Shown in pieces: positions 1 through 8,087 of a DNA stretch of 64,000 bases. Origin of the DNA: Pseudoxanthomonas indica (GTDB taxonomy: Bacteria; Pseudomonadota; Gammaproteobacteria; Xanthomonadales; Xanthomonadaceae); contig NZ_FUZV01000002.1 of the NCBI RefSeq assembly GCF_900167565.1, positions 310,001 to 374,000 on the forward strand. The letters are read 5' to 3'. The position numbers and the translations under genes are program-made. Within the stretch, counting starts at the first letter, position 1. Each line of letters begins with the position of its first letter. The notes under the pieces were generated by a model that searched no databases, had not been told where the DNA came from, and saw nothing but the letters and a program-made list of their open reading frames with translations.

Positions 1-149
1 GCGCCGTCATGCGCCATGCCGGCATGGGCGAGATCGAACAGATCGCCCGTGGCTCCGGCATGCGCACCATGTACGAAGACGGCATCGCCAAGGCGTTGGC
101 AGGCGAGACCACGATCGAGGAAGTGCTGCGGGTGTCCGAAGACGCCTAG
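1..149 (+). CDS. gspE: GspE, type II secretion ATPase (C-terminal fragment)
   Basis: The frame is open from base 3 and stops at TAG 147-149, giving the last 48 codons of a protein that begins outside the window. The residues IARGSGMRTMYEDGIAKAL followed by GETTIEEVLRVS match the conserved tail of GspE/PilB-type secretion ATPases. GspE is the cytoplasmic hexameric ATPase that powers pseudopilus assembly through GspL and GspF. The following gsp genes support GspE (XpsE type) over PilB, and a complete pilB lies elsewhere in the window. The Walker and zinc motifs are outside the window, so activity cannot be judged. Confidence 0.85.
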   Translation, partial: AVMRHAGMGEIEQIARGSGMRTMYEDGIAKALAGETTIEEVLRVSEDA

Positions 150-207
150 CAGCTGCATCGCTACGCTGCACTGCGTCTTTCCAGTCTCTCCCCAAGCGCG
201 AATAATC

Positions 208-231
208 GGGCCTGAAACCGTTTTCAGGCCC
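208..231 (+). terminator. Perfect 10-bp hairpin between gspE and the GH43 gene
   Basis: Bases 208-217 (GGGCCTGAAA) and 222-231 (TTTCAGGCCC) are perfect inverted repeats with a 4-base loop. No T tract follows, so it is not a textbook intrinsic terminator; it could partly terminate gspE transcription or protect an mRNA end. It ends 13 bases before the ATG of the next gene. Confidence 0.4.
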
Positions 232-244
232 TGCCGTGATCCCC

Positions 245-2062
245 ATGCTTCAAGCCATGGCCCTTGCCGCCGCGCTGCCATGCGCACTCACGGCATTCGC
301 TGCCGAACCCGCGCGCCTGACCTACGCCAACCCGGTCGACATCGACTACCGCTACAACTTCGAGCAGCTCAATCTCGACATCTCCTATCGCACCGGCGCC
401 GATCCGGTGATCGTGCGCCACCAGGACGCCTACTACCTGTTCCAGACCCTGGCCGATGGCTATTGGCGCTCCACCAACCTGGTCGACTGGCGCTTCATCG
501 AACCCAGCCGCTGGCCCTTTGACAGCATGGTGGCGCCGGCGGCGATTTCCGACGGTGATCGCCTGCTGCTGATGCGATCGTTGTTCACGCCCGGCGCGGT
601 ACTGGAAAGCCGCGATCCCGAACACGGCAAGTTCGACTTCCTCACCCGCATGTTGCCCGAGCTTCCCAACGCGGTGGCGCCCGGCCTGGATCGCGACCTC
701 ACCCGCTGGCACAACGGCGATCCGCAACCGGATGCCATTCCACCCGGGCCCTGGGATCCGGCGTTCTTCAAGGATGACGACGGCCGCTGGTACCTGTACT
801 GGGGCTCGTCCGACACGTTTCCGCTGTATGGCATCGAGCTCGACATGCGGCGTGGCGTGCGCTACATCGGCAAACCGCGCGCGCTGCTGGCACTGGATCC
901 GCAGCAACATGGGTGGGAGCGATTTGGTCAGGACCATCGGCAGGAACAGCACCCGACCTACATCGAAGGTGCGTGGATGAACAAAGTCGGCGGCCGGTAC
1001 TACCTGCAATACGGCGCACCGGGTACCGAATACAACGCCTACGCCACCGGTGTGTACGTGGGCGACAGTCCGCTGGGGCCGTTCCAGTACGCGCCTTACA
1101 ACCCGGTCGGCTACAAGCCCGGTGGCTTCGTGCAGGGTGCCGGGCATGGCTCCACGTTCCAGGATGCCTACGGCAACTGGTGGAACACCGGCACGCCATG
1201 GCTGGGCTACAACTGGACCTTCGAGCGTCGCATCGCGATGTTCCCGGCCGCCTTCAGCAGCGACGGACAGATGTCGGTGTCAACGCGCTTCGGCGATTTC
1301 CCGCATTACGTGCCGCAGGGGCCGAACGCCGATCCGGAATCGTTGTTCACCGGCTGGATGTTGCTGTCGTATCGCAAGCCGGCCACGGCATCGTCCACCG
1401 ATGGCGAATTTGTCGCCAGCCGCATCACCGATGAAAACCCGCGCACGTTCTGGGTGGCGGCGCGCAACGAGCCCGGACAGACCGTGACGGTCGATTTGCG
1501 CGGCGTGCGCACGGTCCGTGCCGTGCAGGTCAACTTTGCCGACTACAAGGCCGGTGTGTTCGGCGACTCGGACGAGATCTACACCGAGTTCCGCATCGAG
1601 GGCTCCGCTGATGGCCGCCAATGGCAGCCGTTGGCGCAGACCGAAGCACCGCGCCGGGATCGCCCCAACGCGTATCTGCCGCTCGCCATGCCGGCGCGCG
1701 TGCGCTATGTGCGCTATGTGCATGGCCATGTCGGCGGCGCGCATCTGGCGATCAGTGATCTGCGCGTGTTCGGAAAGGCTGACGGACCTGCGCCTCGCGC
1801 GCCGCGCGGGGTCAGCGCAGCGCGCGCCGCGGATCCGCGACAGATGACCGTGCGCTGGCGGGCCGTGCCGGGCGCCGTGGGCTACAACGTGCGTTGGGGC
1901 ACCGCGCCGGATCGCCTCAATTCCAGCTATCAGGTCTTTGCCGATCAGGGCACGGCGCAGGAGATCCGGGCCCTCAACCGGGGCGTGAGCTACCACGTGG
2001 CGGTGGAGGCATTCGACGAGCGCGGCGTGTCGGTCTTGAGCCAGGTGCTGGCCGTGCCGTGA
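245..2062 (+). CDS. Secreted GH43-family glycosidase with F5/8 type C and Fn3 domains
   Basis: Predicted exported enzyme of about 605 residues. The N-terminus after ATG 245 is a hydrophobic signal peptide ending near AFAAEPA; an in-frame GTG at 236 is an alternative start. Residues ~40-370 look like a five-bladed GH43 domain: GADPVIV with Asp ~53, WDPAFFKDDDGRWYLYWG with Asp ~171, and YIEGAWM with Glu ~241 fit the base, pKa-modulating and acid residues of the family. A discoidin-like F5/8C (CBM32-type) module follows at ~390-510 and a fibronectin III domain at ~520-605. GH43 enzymes mostly cleave arabinan, xylan or galactan; the substrate here is not predictable. It sits between gspE and gspF, splitting an otherwise continuous T2SS operon, so it may be T2SS cargo (inference). 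Confidence 0.85.
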   Translation: MLQAMALAAALPCALTAFAAEPARLTYANPVDIDYRYNFEQLNLDISYRTGADPVIVRHQDAYYLFQTLADGYWRSTNLVDWRFIEPSRWPFDSMVAPAAISDGDRLLLMRSLFTPGAVLESRDPEHGKFDFLTRMLPELPNAVAPGLDRDLTRWHNGDPQPDAIPPGPWDPAFFKDDDGRWYLYWGSSDTFPLYGIELDMRRGVRYIGKPRALLALDPQQHGWERFGQDHRQEQHPTYIEGAWMNKVGGRYYLQYGAPGTEYNAYATGVYVGDSPLGPFQYAPYNPVGYKPGGFVQGAGHGSTFQDAYGNWWNTGTPWLGYNWTFERRIAMFPAAFSSDGQMSVSTRFGDFPHYVPQGPNADPESLFTGWMLLSYRKPATASSTDGEFVASRITDENPRTFWVAARNEPGQTVTVDLRGVRTVRAVQVNFADYKAGVFGDSDEIYTEFRIEGSADGRQWQPLAQTEAPRRDRPNAYLPLAMPARVRYVRYVHGHVGGAHLAISDLRVFGKADGPAPRAPRGVSAARAADPRQMTVRWRAVPGAVGYNVRWGTAPDRLNSSYQVFADQGTAQEIRALNRGVSYHVAVEAFDERGVSVLSQVLAVP

Positions 2063-2149
2063 GCCGCTGCCGGAGCCGGCTGCGGCCAGGCCTCCCCGTG
2101 CATGTGCCTTCGGGCCTATCCTTGGCGCACGCATACCCTCGGCGCTGCC

Positions 2150-3367
2150 ATGCCCCTGTACCGTTACAAAGCCCTCAATCCACGCGGCGAAGTGCTGGAA
2201 GGCCAGATGGAGGCCGCCAGTGACGCCGATGTCGCCGCCCGCCTGCAGGAGCAGGGCCACCTGCCCATCGAGGCACGACTGGCGTCGGAAGTGCGCGGCG
2301 GCACCTCGTGGCGGAGCATGCTGCGCGCGCAACCACTGGGCGGGGATCGGCTGGTGCAGTTCACCCAGCAACTGGCCACCTTGCTGGGCGCGGGCCAGCC
2401 ACTGGATCGCGCGCTGACCATCCTGCTCGACATGCCCGAAGACGTACGGGCGCGTGACGTGATTGCCGATGTGCGTGATGCGGTGCGCAGTGGCGCACCG
2501 TTGTCGGCGGCGCTTGAGCGCCAGCACGGTGTCTTCAGCCGCCTGTACGTCAACATGGTGCGCGCCGGTGAGGCCGGCGGCAGCCTGCAGGACACGCTGC
2601 GCCGCCTGGCCGATTACCTGGAGCGCGCGCGCGCCTTGCGCGGCCGCGTGGTCAATGCGCTGATCTATCCGGCCATCCTGTTGATCGTGGTCGGCCTGGC
2701 GCTGCTATTCCTGCTCGGCTACGTGGTGCCACAGTTTGCGCAGATGTACGAGAGCCTGGACGTGGAGCAGCCCTGGTTCACCAGCCTGGTGATGGCACTG
2801 GGCGGCTTCGTGCAACAGGCGTGGTTCCTCCTGATCGCCTTGCCGCTGGTGGCGGTGTGGTGGTTTGACCGCAAGCGTCGTGACCCGGTGTTCCGCAACC
2901 GTTTCGACGACTGGCTGCTGCGGCAGAAGCTGGTCGGCCCGCTGGTGGCCAAACTGGAAACCGCGCGCCTGGTGCGCACCCTCGGCACCCTGCTCAAGAA
3001 CGGCGTGCCCCTGCTGGCGGCGCTGGGCATCTCGCGCAACGTGCTGTTCAACCGCGCGCTGTGGGCCGACGTGGAAGCCGCCACCGAACAGGTCAAGAAC
3101 GGCCATGGCCTGGCCGCATCGCTGGGACGTGGCAAGCGCTTTCCGCGGCTGGCCCTGCAGATGATCCAGGTGGGCGAGGAATCCGGCGCGCTCGACAGCA
3201 TGCTGATCAAGACCGCCGATACCTTCGAGCAGGAGACCGGGCAGGCCATGGAACGCCTGCTGGCCTTGCTGGTGCCGGCCATCACCGTGCTGCTGGCCGG
3301 CGTGGTGGCGCTGGTGGTGCTGGCGGTCCTGCTGCCGCTTTACGATTTGACCAACGCCATCGGCTAG
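2150..3367 (+). CDS. gspF: GspF, type II secretion inner-membrane platform protein
   Basis: About 405 residues, the usual GspF length. Start taken at ATG 2150 because MPLYRYKALNPRGEVLEG is the conserved GspF N-terminus; a longer frame opens at 2102 but its extra residues fit nothing. Two T2SSF repeats are visible, each with a conserved GEAGG/GEESG-type signature (MVRAGEAGGSL ~140, MIQVGEESGALD ~340). Three hydrophobic spans lie near 165-195, 220-245 and 370-400. GspF is the polytopic core of the inner-membrane platform that couples GspE to pseudopilus growth. It is separated from gspE by the GH43 gene. Confidence 0.95.
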   Translation: MPLYRYKALNPRGEVLEGQMEAASDADVAARLQEQGHLPIEARLASEVRGGTSWRSMLRAQPLGGDRLVQFTQQLATLLGAGQPLDRALTILLDMPEDVRARDVIADVRDAVRSGAPLSAALERQHGVFSRLYVNMVRAGEAGGSLQDTLRRLADYLERARALRGRVVNALIYPAILLIVVGLALLFLLGYVVPQFAQMYESLDVEQPWFTSLVMALGGFVQQAWFLLIALPLVAVWWFDRKRRDPVFRNRFDDWLLRQKLVGPLVAKLETARLVRTLGTLLKNGVPLLAALGISRNVLFNRALWADVEAATEQVKNGHGLAASLGRGKRFPRLALQMIQVGEESGALDSMLIKTADTFEQETGQAMERLLALLVPAITVLLAGVVALVVLAVLLPLYDLTNAIG

Positions 3368-3415
3368 CGGCCGCCGCCGTACAACAGGTTCAGGCAGAAT
3401 CCCCCAGACTCAGGT

Positions 3416-3447
3416 CCCTCCCGCCCCGGCGACGTCGCGGGGGAGGG
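3416..3447 (+). repeat. GC-rich stem-loop in the gspF-gspG gap
   Basis: In the 105-base gspF-gspG gap, CCCTCCCGC (3416-3424) can pair with GCGGGGGAGGG (3437-3447) with a two-base bulge. It resembles the REP-like hairpin at 34502-34525. It may stabilise upstream mRNA or uncouple expression of the abundant pseudopilin GspG from gspF; this is inference. Confidence 0.4.
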
Positions 3448-3472
3448 GCACTCCACCAGCCCAGGAACCGCC

Positions 3473-3904
3473 ATGCGTCCGTCCCGTTCCCGCGCCCCAG
3501 GCGCACCCTCCCGCCAGGCCGGTTTCAGCCTGCTGGAAATCATCATCGTGCTGATCCTGATCGGCGGCATCCTGGCGCTGGTGGGAAGCCGCCTGCTGGG
3601 CGGCGCGGATCGCGGCAAGGCCAACCTGGCGCGCTCGCAGGTGCAGACGCTGGCCGGCAAGATCGAGAACTACCAACTCGACACCGGCAGCCTGCCGCAA
3701 CGCCTCGATGATCTGGTCGTCGCGCCGCAGAATGCGCCCAACTGGCTCGGCCCCTACGCCAAGGAAGCGGAGCTGAAGGATCCCTGGGGCCACGCGATTG
3801 AATACCGCGCACCCGGTGAAACCCAGGACTTCGATCTGATCAGCTACGGCAAGGATGGCAAGGCCGGCGGCAGCAGTTTCGACGCCGACATCCAGTACCA
3901 GTAA
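3473..3904 (+). CDS. gspG: GspG, major pseudopilin
   Basis: 143 residues, typical GspG size. A basic leader precedes the type III signal QAG/FSLLEIIIVLILIGGI: predicted prepilin peptidase cut after Gly17, Phe at +1 and Glu at +5. The rest has the GspG pattern, with KIENYQLDTGSLPQRLDDLV and a C-terminal calcium-loop-like region (DPWGHAIEYRAPG, DLISYGKDGKAGG). It polymerises into the periplasmic pseudopilus. It follows a 105-base gap with a hairpin, whereas gspH to gspK are tightly overlapped. Maturation needs a prepilin peptidase, most likely the PilD encoded at 59115-59978. Confidence 0.96.
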   Translation: MRPSRSRAPGAPSRQAGFSLLEIIIVLILIGGILALVGSRLLGGADRGKANLARSQVQTLAGKIENYQLDTGSLPQRLDDLVVAPQNAPNWLGPYAKEAELKDPWGHAIEYRAPGETQDFDLISYGKDGKAGGSSFDADIQYQ

Positions 3905-3911
3905 TTCCTGC

Positions 3912-4403
3912 ATGCGGTCAGGCGGTCTCCAGCGCCAGGGTCCGACGTCGCGGCATCGCGCCGGCGGCGTGACCCTGCTGGAAATCCTGCTGGTGCTGAT
4001 GCTGATGGCGCTCGGCGGCGCGCTGGCGGCGATGTTGCTCAGCGGTGGCCTGGACGGCATGCGGCTGCGATCGGAAGCCCGCGAAATCGCCGCGCAACTG
4101 CGCTACACGCGCACCCAGGCGATGGTCACCGGCAAGCCGCAGCGCTTCGTGATCGATCCGCGCGCGCATCGTTGGGAAGCGCCCAACGGGCGTCATGGCG
4201 AAATTCCCAAGCAACTGGGTGTCACCGTCGTCAGTGCGCGCCAGGTGCAACGCGACGCCGGGCAGGCGGCGATCGTGTTCTTCCACGATGGCGGTTCCTC
4301 GGGCGGACAGATCCGCCTGAGCGCCAAGCGCGGACGCTGGCATGTGGACGTGGCCTGGCTCACCGGTGAAGTACGCGCCGTGCGCGGTGGAGGCGGAGGC
4401 TGA
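3912..4403 (+). CDS. gspH: GspH, minor pseudopilin
   Basis: About 163 residues from ATG 3912, eight bases after the gspG stop; an upstream in-frame start would lie inside gspG and is unlikely. The leader ends in RAGG and is followed by VTLLEILLVLMLMALGG, a class III signal with Glu at +5. The C-terminal half fits the GspH/FimT globular domain (MVTGKPQRFVIDP; GGQIRLSAKRGRWHVDVAWLTG). GspH is a minor pseudopilin. It ends in TGATG shared with gspI, a one-base overlap that suggests translational coupling. Confidence 0.92.
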   Translation: MRSGGLQRQGPTSRHRAGGVTLLEILLVLMLMALGGALAAMLLSGGLDGMRLRSEAREIAAQLRYTRTQAMVTGKPQRFVIDPRAHRWEAPNGRHGEIPKQLGVTVVSARQVQRDAGQAAIVFFHDGGSSGGQIRLSAKRGRWHVDVAWLTGEVRAVRGGGGG

Positions 4404-4825
4404 TGCGCCGCCAACGTGGCTTCACCCTGCTCGAAGTGATCATCGCCTTTGCCTTGCTGGCCTTGGCGTTGACCTTGCTCCTGGGCTCCCTGTCAGGCGC
4501 CAGCCGGCAGGTTCGCGCGGCCGATCAATCCACCCGCGCTGCGTTGCATGGCCAGTCCCTGCTCGCGCAACTCGGGGTCGGTGAGCGATTGCAGATCGGC
4601 CATACCGAGGGCGAATTCGAAGGCGGTCGTTATCGCTGGCAACTGGATGTGGCCCCGTATGTCGATCCCGTCGCGGCCGCGGCGCCGCTGCGCGGCGCCA
4701 ACACGCCGGAGCTGCTGCAACTGCGGCTGGTGATGCGCTGGGGCCAGGGCGCGCGCGAACGGATGGTCTGGGATTCCTTGCGGCTGGTGCCGCCGGATCC
4801 CAATCGCGGGCGGAACGTGCCATGA
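4403..4825 (+). CDS. gspI: GspI, minor pseudopilin
   Basis: 140 residues. MRRQRG/FTLLEVIIAFALLALALTL is a short leader with prepilin cleavage after Gly6 and Glu at +5. The globular region fits GspI (RYRWQLDVAP, LRLVMRWGQGARER). GspI initiates the pseudopilus tip complex with GspJ and GspK in other systems. It overlaps gspH by one base (TGATG) and gspJ by four (ATGA). Confidence 0.92.
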   Translation: MRRQRGFTLLEVIIAFALLALALTLLLGSLSGASRQVRAADQSTRAALHGQSLLAQLGVGERLQIGHTEGEFEGGRYRWQLDVAPYVDPVAAAAPLRGANTPELLQLRLVMRWGQGARERMVWDSLRLVPPDPNRGRNVP

Positions 4826-5466
4826 GCCGGCGCCCCCGCGGCTTCACCCTGCTCGAAGTGCTGGTGGCGCTGGTGCTGCTGGCGGCGGGGCTGGCGCTGG
4901 CTTTCGCGACGCTGCGCGCGGCCACCACCCTGGCCGAACGCGGGGAACTGCGTGCGCAGGGCAACGAGCGCATGCGCGCCGTGCAGGGCTTCATGCGCCG
5001 CAACCTGATGACCGCGTTGCCCTTGCCGTTTCATACGGACCCGGCCACGTTCCGTCAGTCACGCTTTCTGGGCGAACCCAAGCGGGTTCGCTTCGTTGCC
5101 GACCTGCCCGGTTACCTGGGGCGCGGTGGGCCGTACCTGTATGACATCCAGGCCGATGATGAGGGCCGGCTGCAGGCCAGTTTCGCGATGGTGCAGACCG
5201 GCCAGACCGTGGAGGACGCCGGCATCGCCCGCCCGGAACTGCTGGCCGACGGCCTGCGCTCGGTGCGCTTCCGCTATCGCGGCATGGATGGGCAGGGGCA
5301 GTTGGGCCCATGGCAGGATGCCTGGCGCGGCGGCGAACTGTTGCCCTTGCAGGTGGCGATGGATGTACGCGGTGAGGACGGCCGCGCCTGGCCGACCATG
5401 ATCGTCAGTCTGCTGCACAGCGAAGGCGGCGCTGGCGGTGGCGAACTGCCGGTGCAGACGCAATGA
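4822..5466 (+). CDS. gspJ: GspJ, minor pseudopilin
   Basis: 214 residues. The leader MSRRPRG precedes FTLLEVLVALVLLAAGLALA, with Glu at +5. The body has the GspJ pattern, including FVADLPGYLGRGGPYLYDIQ and SVRFRYRGMDGQGQLGPW. It is part of the I-J-K tip complex. ATGA overlaps join it to gspI upstream and gspK downstream. Confidence 0.93.
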   Translation: MSRRPRGFTLLEVLVALVLLAAGLALAFATLRAATTLAERGELRAQGNERMRAVQGFMRRNLMTALPLPFHTDPATFRQSRFLGEPKRVRFVADLPGYLGRGGPYLYDIQADDEGRLQASFAMVQTGQTVEDAGIARPELLADGLRSVRFRYRGMDGQGQLGPWQDAWRGGELLPLQVAMDVRGEDGRAWPTMIVSLLHSEGGAGGGELPVQTQ

Positions 5467-6311
5467 CCCGCGCGCGCGGCGCCGCCTTGATTCTGGTGCT
5501 GTGGCTGATCGCCTTGTTGGCGATGCTGGTGGGCGCGTTTGCGCTGACCGCGCGGATGGAGTCGTGGCAGGGCCAGGTGGCGCGCGATGGCAGCGTCGTG
5601 CGCGAACACGCGCGTGCGGGACTGGAATACGCGCTGGTGCGGGTGGTGGACAGCCAGGCGCAGACCCGCTGGTTGCCCGATGGCCGCCGGTATCGCTGGA
5701 CGTTCGCCGGCAGCCGCCTGGAAGTTAGGCTGGTCGATGAAGGCGGCAAGATCGACATCAACCAGGCCGATGCCAACCTGCTCGCTGCATTGCTGCGCGT
5801 GCGCGGCGTGGAGTCGGAGCAGGCCGACGCCCTGGCCGCGGCGATCCTGGACTGGCGTGATGCCGACAACCTCAACCAGCCGCAGGGTGGCGCCGAAGAT
5901 CCGGACTACGCCTCGGCCGGCCTGGGCTATGGCGCCAAGGATGCCCCCTTCGAAAGCATCGACGAGCTGCAGCAGGTATTGGGCATGGACGCCGGCATCT
6001 ACGCGCGCATCGCGCCGTATCTGACGATCTATTCCGGACGCAACCTGCCGGACTCCAGCTATGCGCCAGGCCCGGTGCTGCAGGCGATGGGCCTGGATGC
6101 CGAACGCTTGCTGGCGCAGCGCGAGTTGCCGCAGGAGGGGAACGGCCAACTCGTCGGCAGCGGAAGCGGCACGTATAGTATCGACAGCCACGCCACGCTA
6201 CGCGACGGCAAGGAAGCGACGTTGCGTGCAGTGATCCGGGCGGCGGGTGGACCGTTGCCGGGGTCGGCCTATGCCGTTTTGCGCTGGGAAGAAGGAGCGC
6301 CACCCCCGTGA
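5463..6311 (+). CDS. gspK: GspK, pseudopilus tip protein
   Basis: 282 residues, somewhat shorter than many GspK proteins. The N-terminus MTRARG/AALILVLWLIALLAMLVGA is a prepilin-like signal without the +5 Glu, a known hallmark of GspK. The large domain contains VDEGGKIDINQADANLLAALL and AILDWRDADNLNQPQGGAEDPDY, the helical insertion typical of GspK. It caps the pseudopilus tip. Overlaps gspJ (ATGA) and gspL (GTGA). Confidence 0.94.
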   Translation: MTRARGAALILVLWLIALLAMLVGAFALTARMESWQGQVARDGSVVREHARAGLEYALVRVVDSQAQTRWLPDGRRYRWTFAGSRLEVRLVDEGGKIDINQADANLLAALLRVRGVESEQADALAAAILDWRDADNLNQPQGGAEDPDYASAGLGYGAKDAPFESIDELQQVLGMDAGIYARIAPYLTIYSGRNLPDSSYAPGPVLQAMGLDAERLLAQRELPQEGNGQLVGSGSGTYSIDSHATLRDGKEATLRAVIRAAGGPLPGSAYAVLRWEEGAPPP

Positions 6312-7450
6312 ACACCTACCGCGACAGTCTGGACACCCTGCGCACGCGCCTGTGGCCGCGGGCGGGTGGCTGGCTGTCCTGGTGGGGAACGGCGTTGGCC
6401 AGTTGGCTGCCGCAGCGTTGGCGGGCCCTGCTGGGCCTGACCCGCGATCGCCTGTTGCTGCGGCCGCTGGGTGACGAGCTGTATCTGCAGTGGCACAACA
6501 CCGACGGCGTGCGTGACCTGGCGCAGGTGCCGTTGCCGCTGGACAGCGGTGATCTGGATCGCCTGCTGGGCAAGCGCCTGGCCGATTTGCCGCGCTGGTT
6601 GTTGTTGCCGGCGGGCAGTGCGTTGCGTAGGCCGCTGGTGTTGCCGGCCGCTGCGGCCGATCGCCTGCGCGACGTGGTGCGCTTTGAAATCGATCGGCAG
6701 ACTCCGTTCAGTGCCGACTCGGTGCGCTTCGATGCCTGCCTGCGCCAGCGCCGCGACGACGGCCAGCTGGATGTTGAGCTGGTCGCCATGCCGCGCGCAC
6801 GCTTCGATGCGGCGATGGCGCCGCTGGGCGATCTTGCCGCGGTGCTGAGCGGTGTCGATGTGGCCGATGCCAATGGCCGACCGCTGGGCGTGAACCTGTT
6901 GCCCGACAACGAACGCCGCCAGCGGCAGACCTCGCTGCGAGCCTGGCAGTGGGCGCTGGCTGCGATTGCGCTGCTCGCGCTGCTCTTTGGCGGCTGGAAA
7001 CTGCTCGACAACCGTCGCCAGGCCGCCGATGCGCTCGAGGCATCGCTGCGCGCCAGCAGTGGCCAGGCACGGCTGGCCAGTGCGCAGCGACAACAGTTGA
7101 TCGAAACCATCGACGGCATCAACACCCTGGATCGCGCGCGCGCGCAGCGACCCACCGCGCTGGAAGTGCTCGACGAACTGGCCCGGCGGCTGCCCGACAG
7201 CACCTATCTGGAAAAAGTGTCGATGGAGGGCGATCAACTGGTGTTGATCGGCCTGAGCACCGAGGCCTCTTCGCTGGTCGGCAAGCTGCAGGGTTCGCCA
7301 CTGTGGCGCTCACCGGCGCTCAGCGGCGCCGTGCAACCGGACCAGGCGCTGCGCCGGGATCGCTTCACCCTGACCGCGCAACTGGTCGGCACCGCGCCGG
7401 CCAGTGCCGCCGCCACCACGGGAGCGCCGAGTGGCGAACGCGCTGACTGA
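6308..7450 (+). CDS. gspL: GspL, inner-membrane assembly platform protein
   Basis: 380 residues from GTG 6308, whose GTGA overlaps the gspK stop. The first ~210 residues are a cytoplasmic actin-like domain that would bind GspE (LLRPLGDELYLQWHNTDG; FEIDRQTPFSADSVRFDA). One transmembrane span at ~215-235 (WQWALAAIALLALLFGGWKLL) is followed by a periplasmic PilN-like ferredoxin fold. GspL recruits the ATPase to the membrane and pairs with GspM. The C-terminus is Ala/Thr-rich. Confidence 0.92.
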   Translation: MNTYRDSLDTLRTRLWPRAGGWLSWWGTALASWLPQRWRALLGLTRDRLLLRPLGDELYLQWHNTDGVRDLAQVPLPLDSGDLDRLLGKRLADLPRWLLLPAGSALRRPLVLPAAAADRLRDVVRFEIDRQTPFSADSVRFDACLRQRRDDGQLDVELVAMPRARFDAAMAPLGDLAAVLSGVDVADANGRPLGVNLLPDNERRQRQTSLRAWQWALAAIALLALLFGGWKLLDNRRQAADALEASLRASSGQARLASAQRQQLIETIDGINTLDRARAQRPTALEVLDELARRLPDSTYLEKVSMEGDQLVLIGLSTEASSLVGKLQGSPLWRSPALSGAVQPDQALRRDRFTLTAQLVGTAPASAAATTGAPSGERAD

Positions 7451-8087
7451 TCGGGATCGCTGGCTGGCGCTGGCGCTGTTGGCCGGTGCGTTGCTGCTCG
7501 GCTATTTCCTGCTGATCCATCCGTGGTGGACGGCGCCGATGCTGGAAGCCAACGATCGCATCCAGAGCCTGCGCGAGCGCGAACTGCGTGTGCGCAGCCA
7601 GCTCCAGCAGGCGCCTGCGGTACGCGAGCGGCTGGCCGCGGTGTTGGCGCAGCAGGCGCAGCGTCCGGGCTTCCTGCCCGAGGGCAGCGCCGAGCTGGCC
7701 ACCGCCGGGCTGGTGCAACGGCTGGAAGCGGTGGTCAAGCAAGCCAGCCCAGGCAACCGCAGCTGCGCCATCGCCAACCAGTCGCCACTGCCGCAATCGG
7801 CGCGCGAGCGCTTTGCCCGCGTGGCGGTGCAGGTGCGCCTGCGCTGCGGCACGCCGGAGCTGGCCGCCGTGCTGCATGCCCTGGAATCGGGCAGTCCGCG
7901 CCTGTTCGTCGACAACCTCAACATTCTTTCCCAGCGCTACGCCTACATGACGCCGGACAGCGGCACCGGTGGCCTGGACGTGACCTTTGATCTGTATGGC
8001 TACCTGCGCCCCGGCACCGTGCCGGTGACCGCGGCGCCCGCACGCACGGCCGACACCGGTCCGGATGAGGTGGGCGATGCGCGCTGA
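7431..8087 (+). CDS. gspM: GspM, inner-membrane assembly platform protein
   Basis: About 218 residues. GTG 7431 is preferred because GGAG at 7421-7424 lies six bases upstream; a GTG at 7404 gives nine extra residues without such a site. One N-terminal transmembrane span (WLALALLAGALLLGYFLL), a helical linker and a periplasmic ferredoxin-like domain match GspM. It stabilises and dimerises with GspL. The 5' end overlaps gspL by 20 bases and the 3' end overlaps gspN. Confidence 0.9.
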   Translation: MANALTDRDRWLALALLAGALLLGYFLLIHPWWTAPMLEANDRIQSLRERELRVRSQLQQAPAVRERLAAVLAQQAQRPGFLPEGSAELATAGLVQRLEAVVKQASPGNRSCAIANQSPLPQSARERFARVAVQVRLRCGTPELAAVLHALESGSPRLFVDNLNILSQRYAYMTPDSGTGGLDVTFDLYGYLRPGTVPVTAAPARTADTGPDEVGDAR

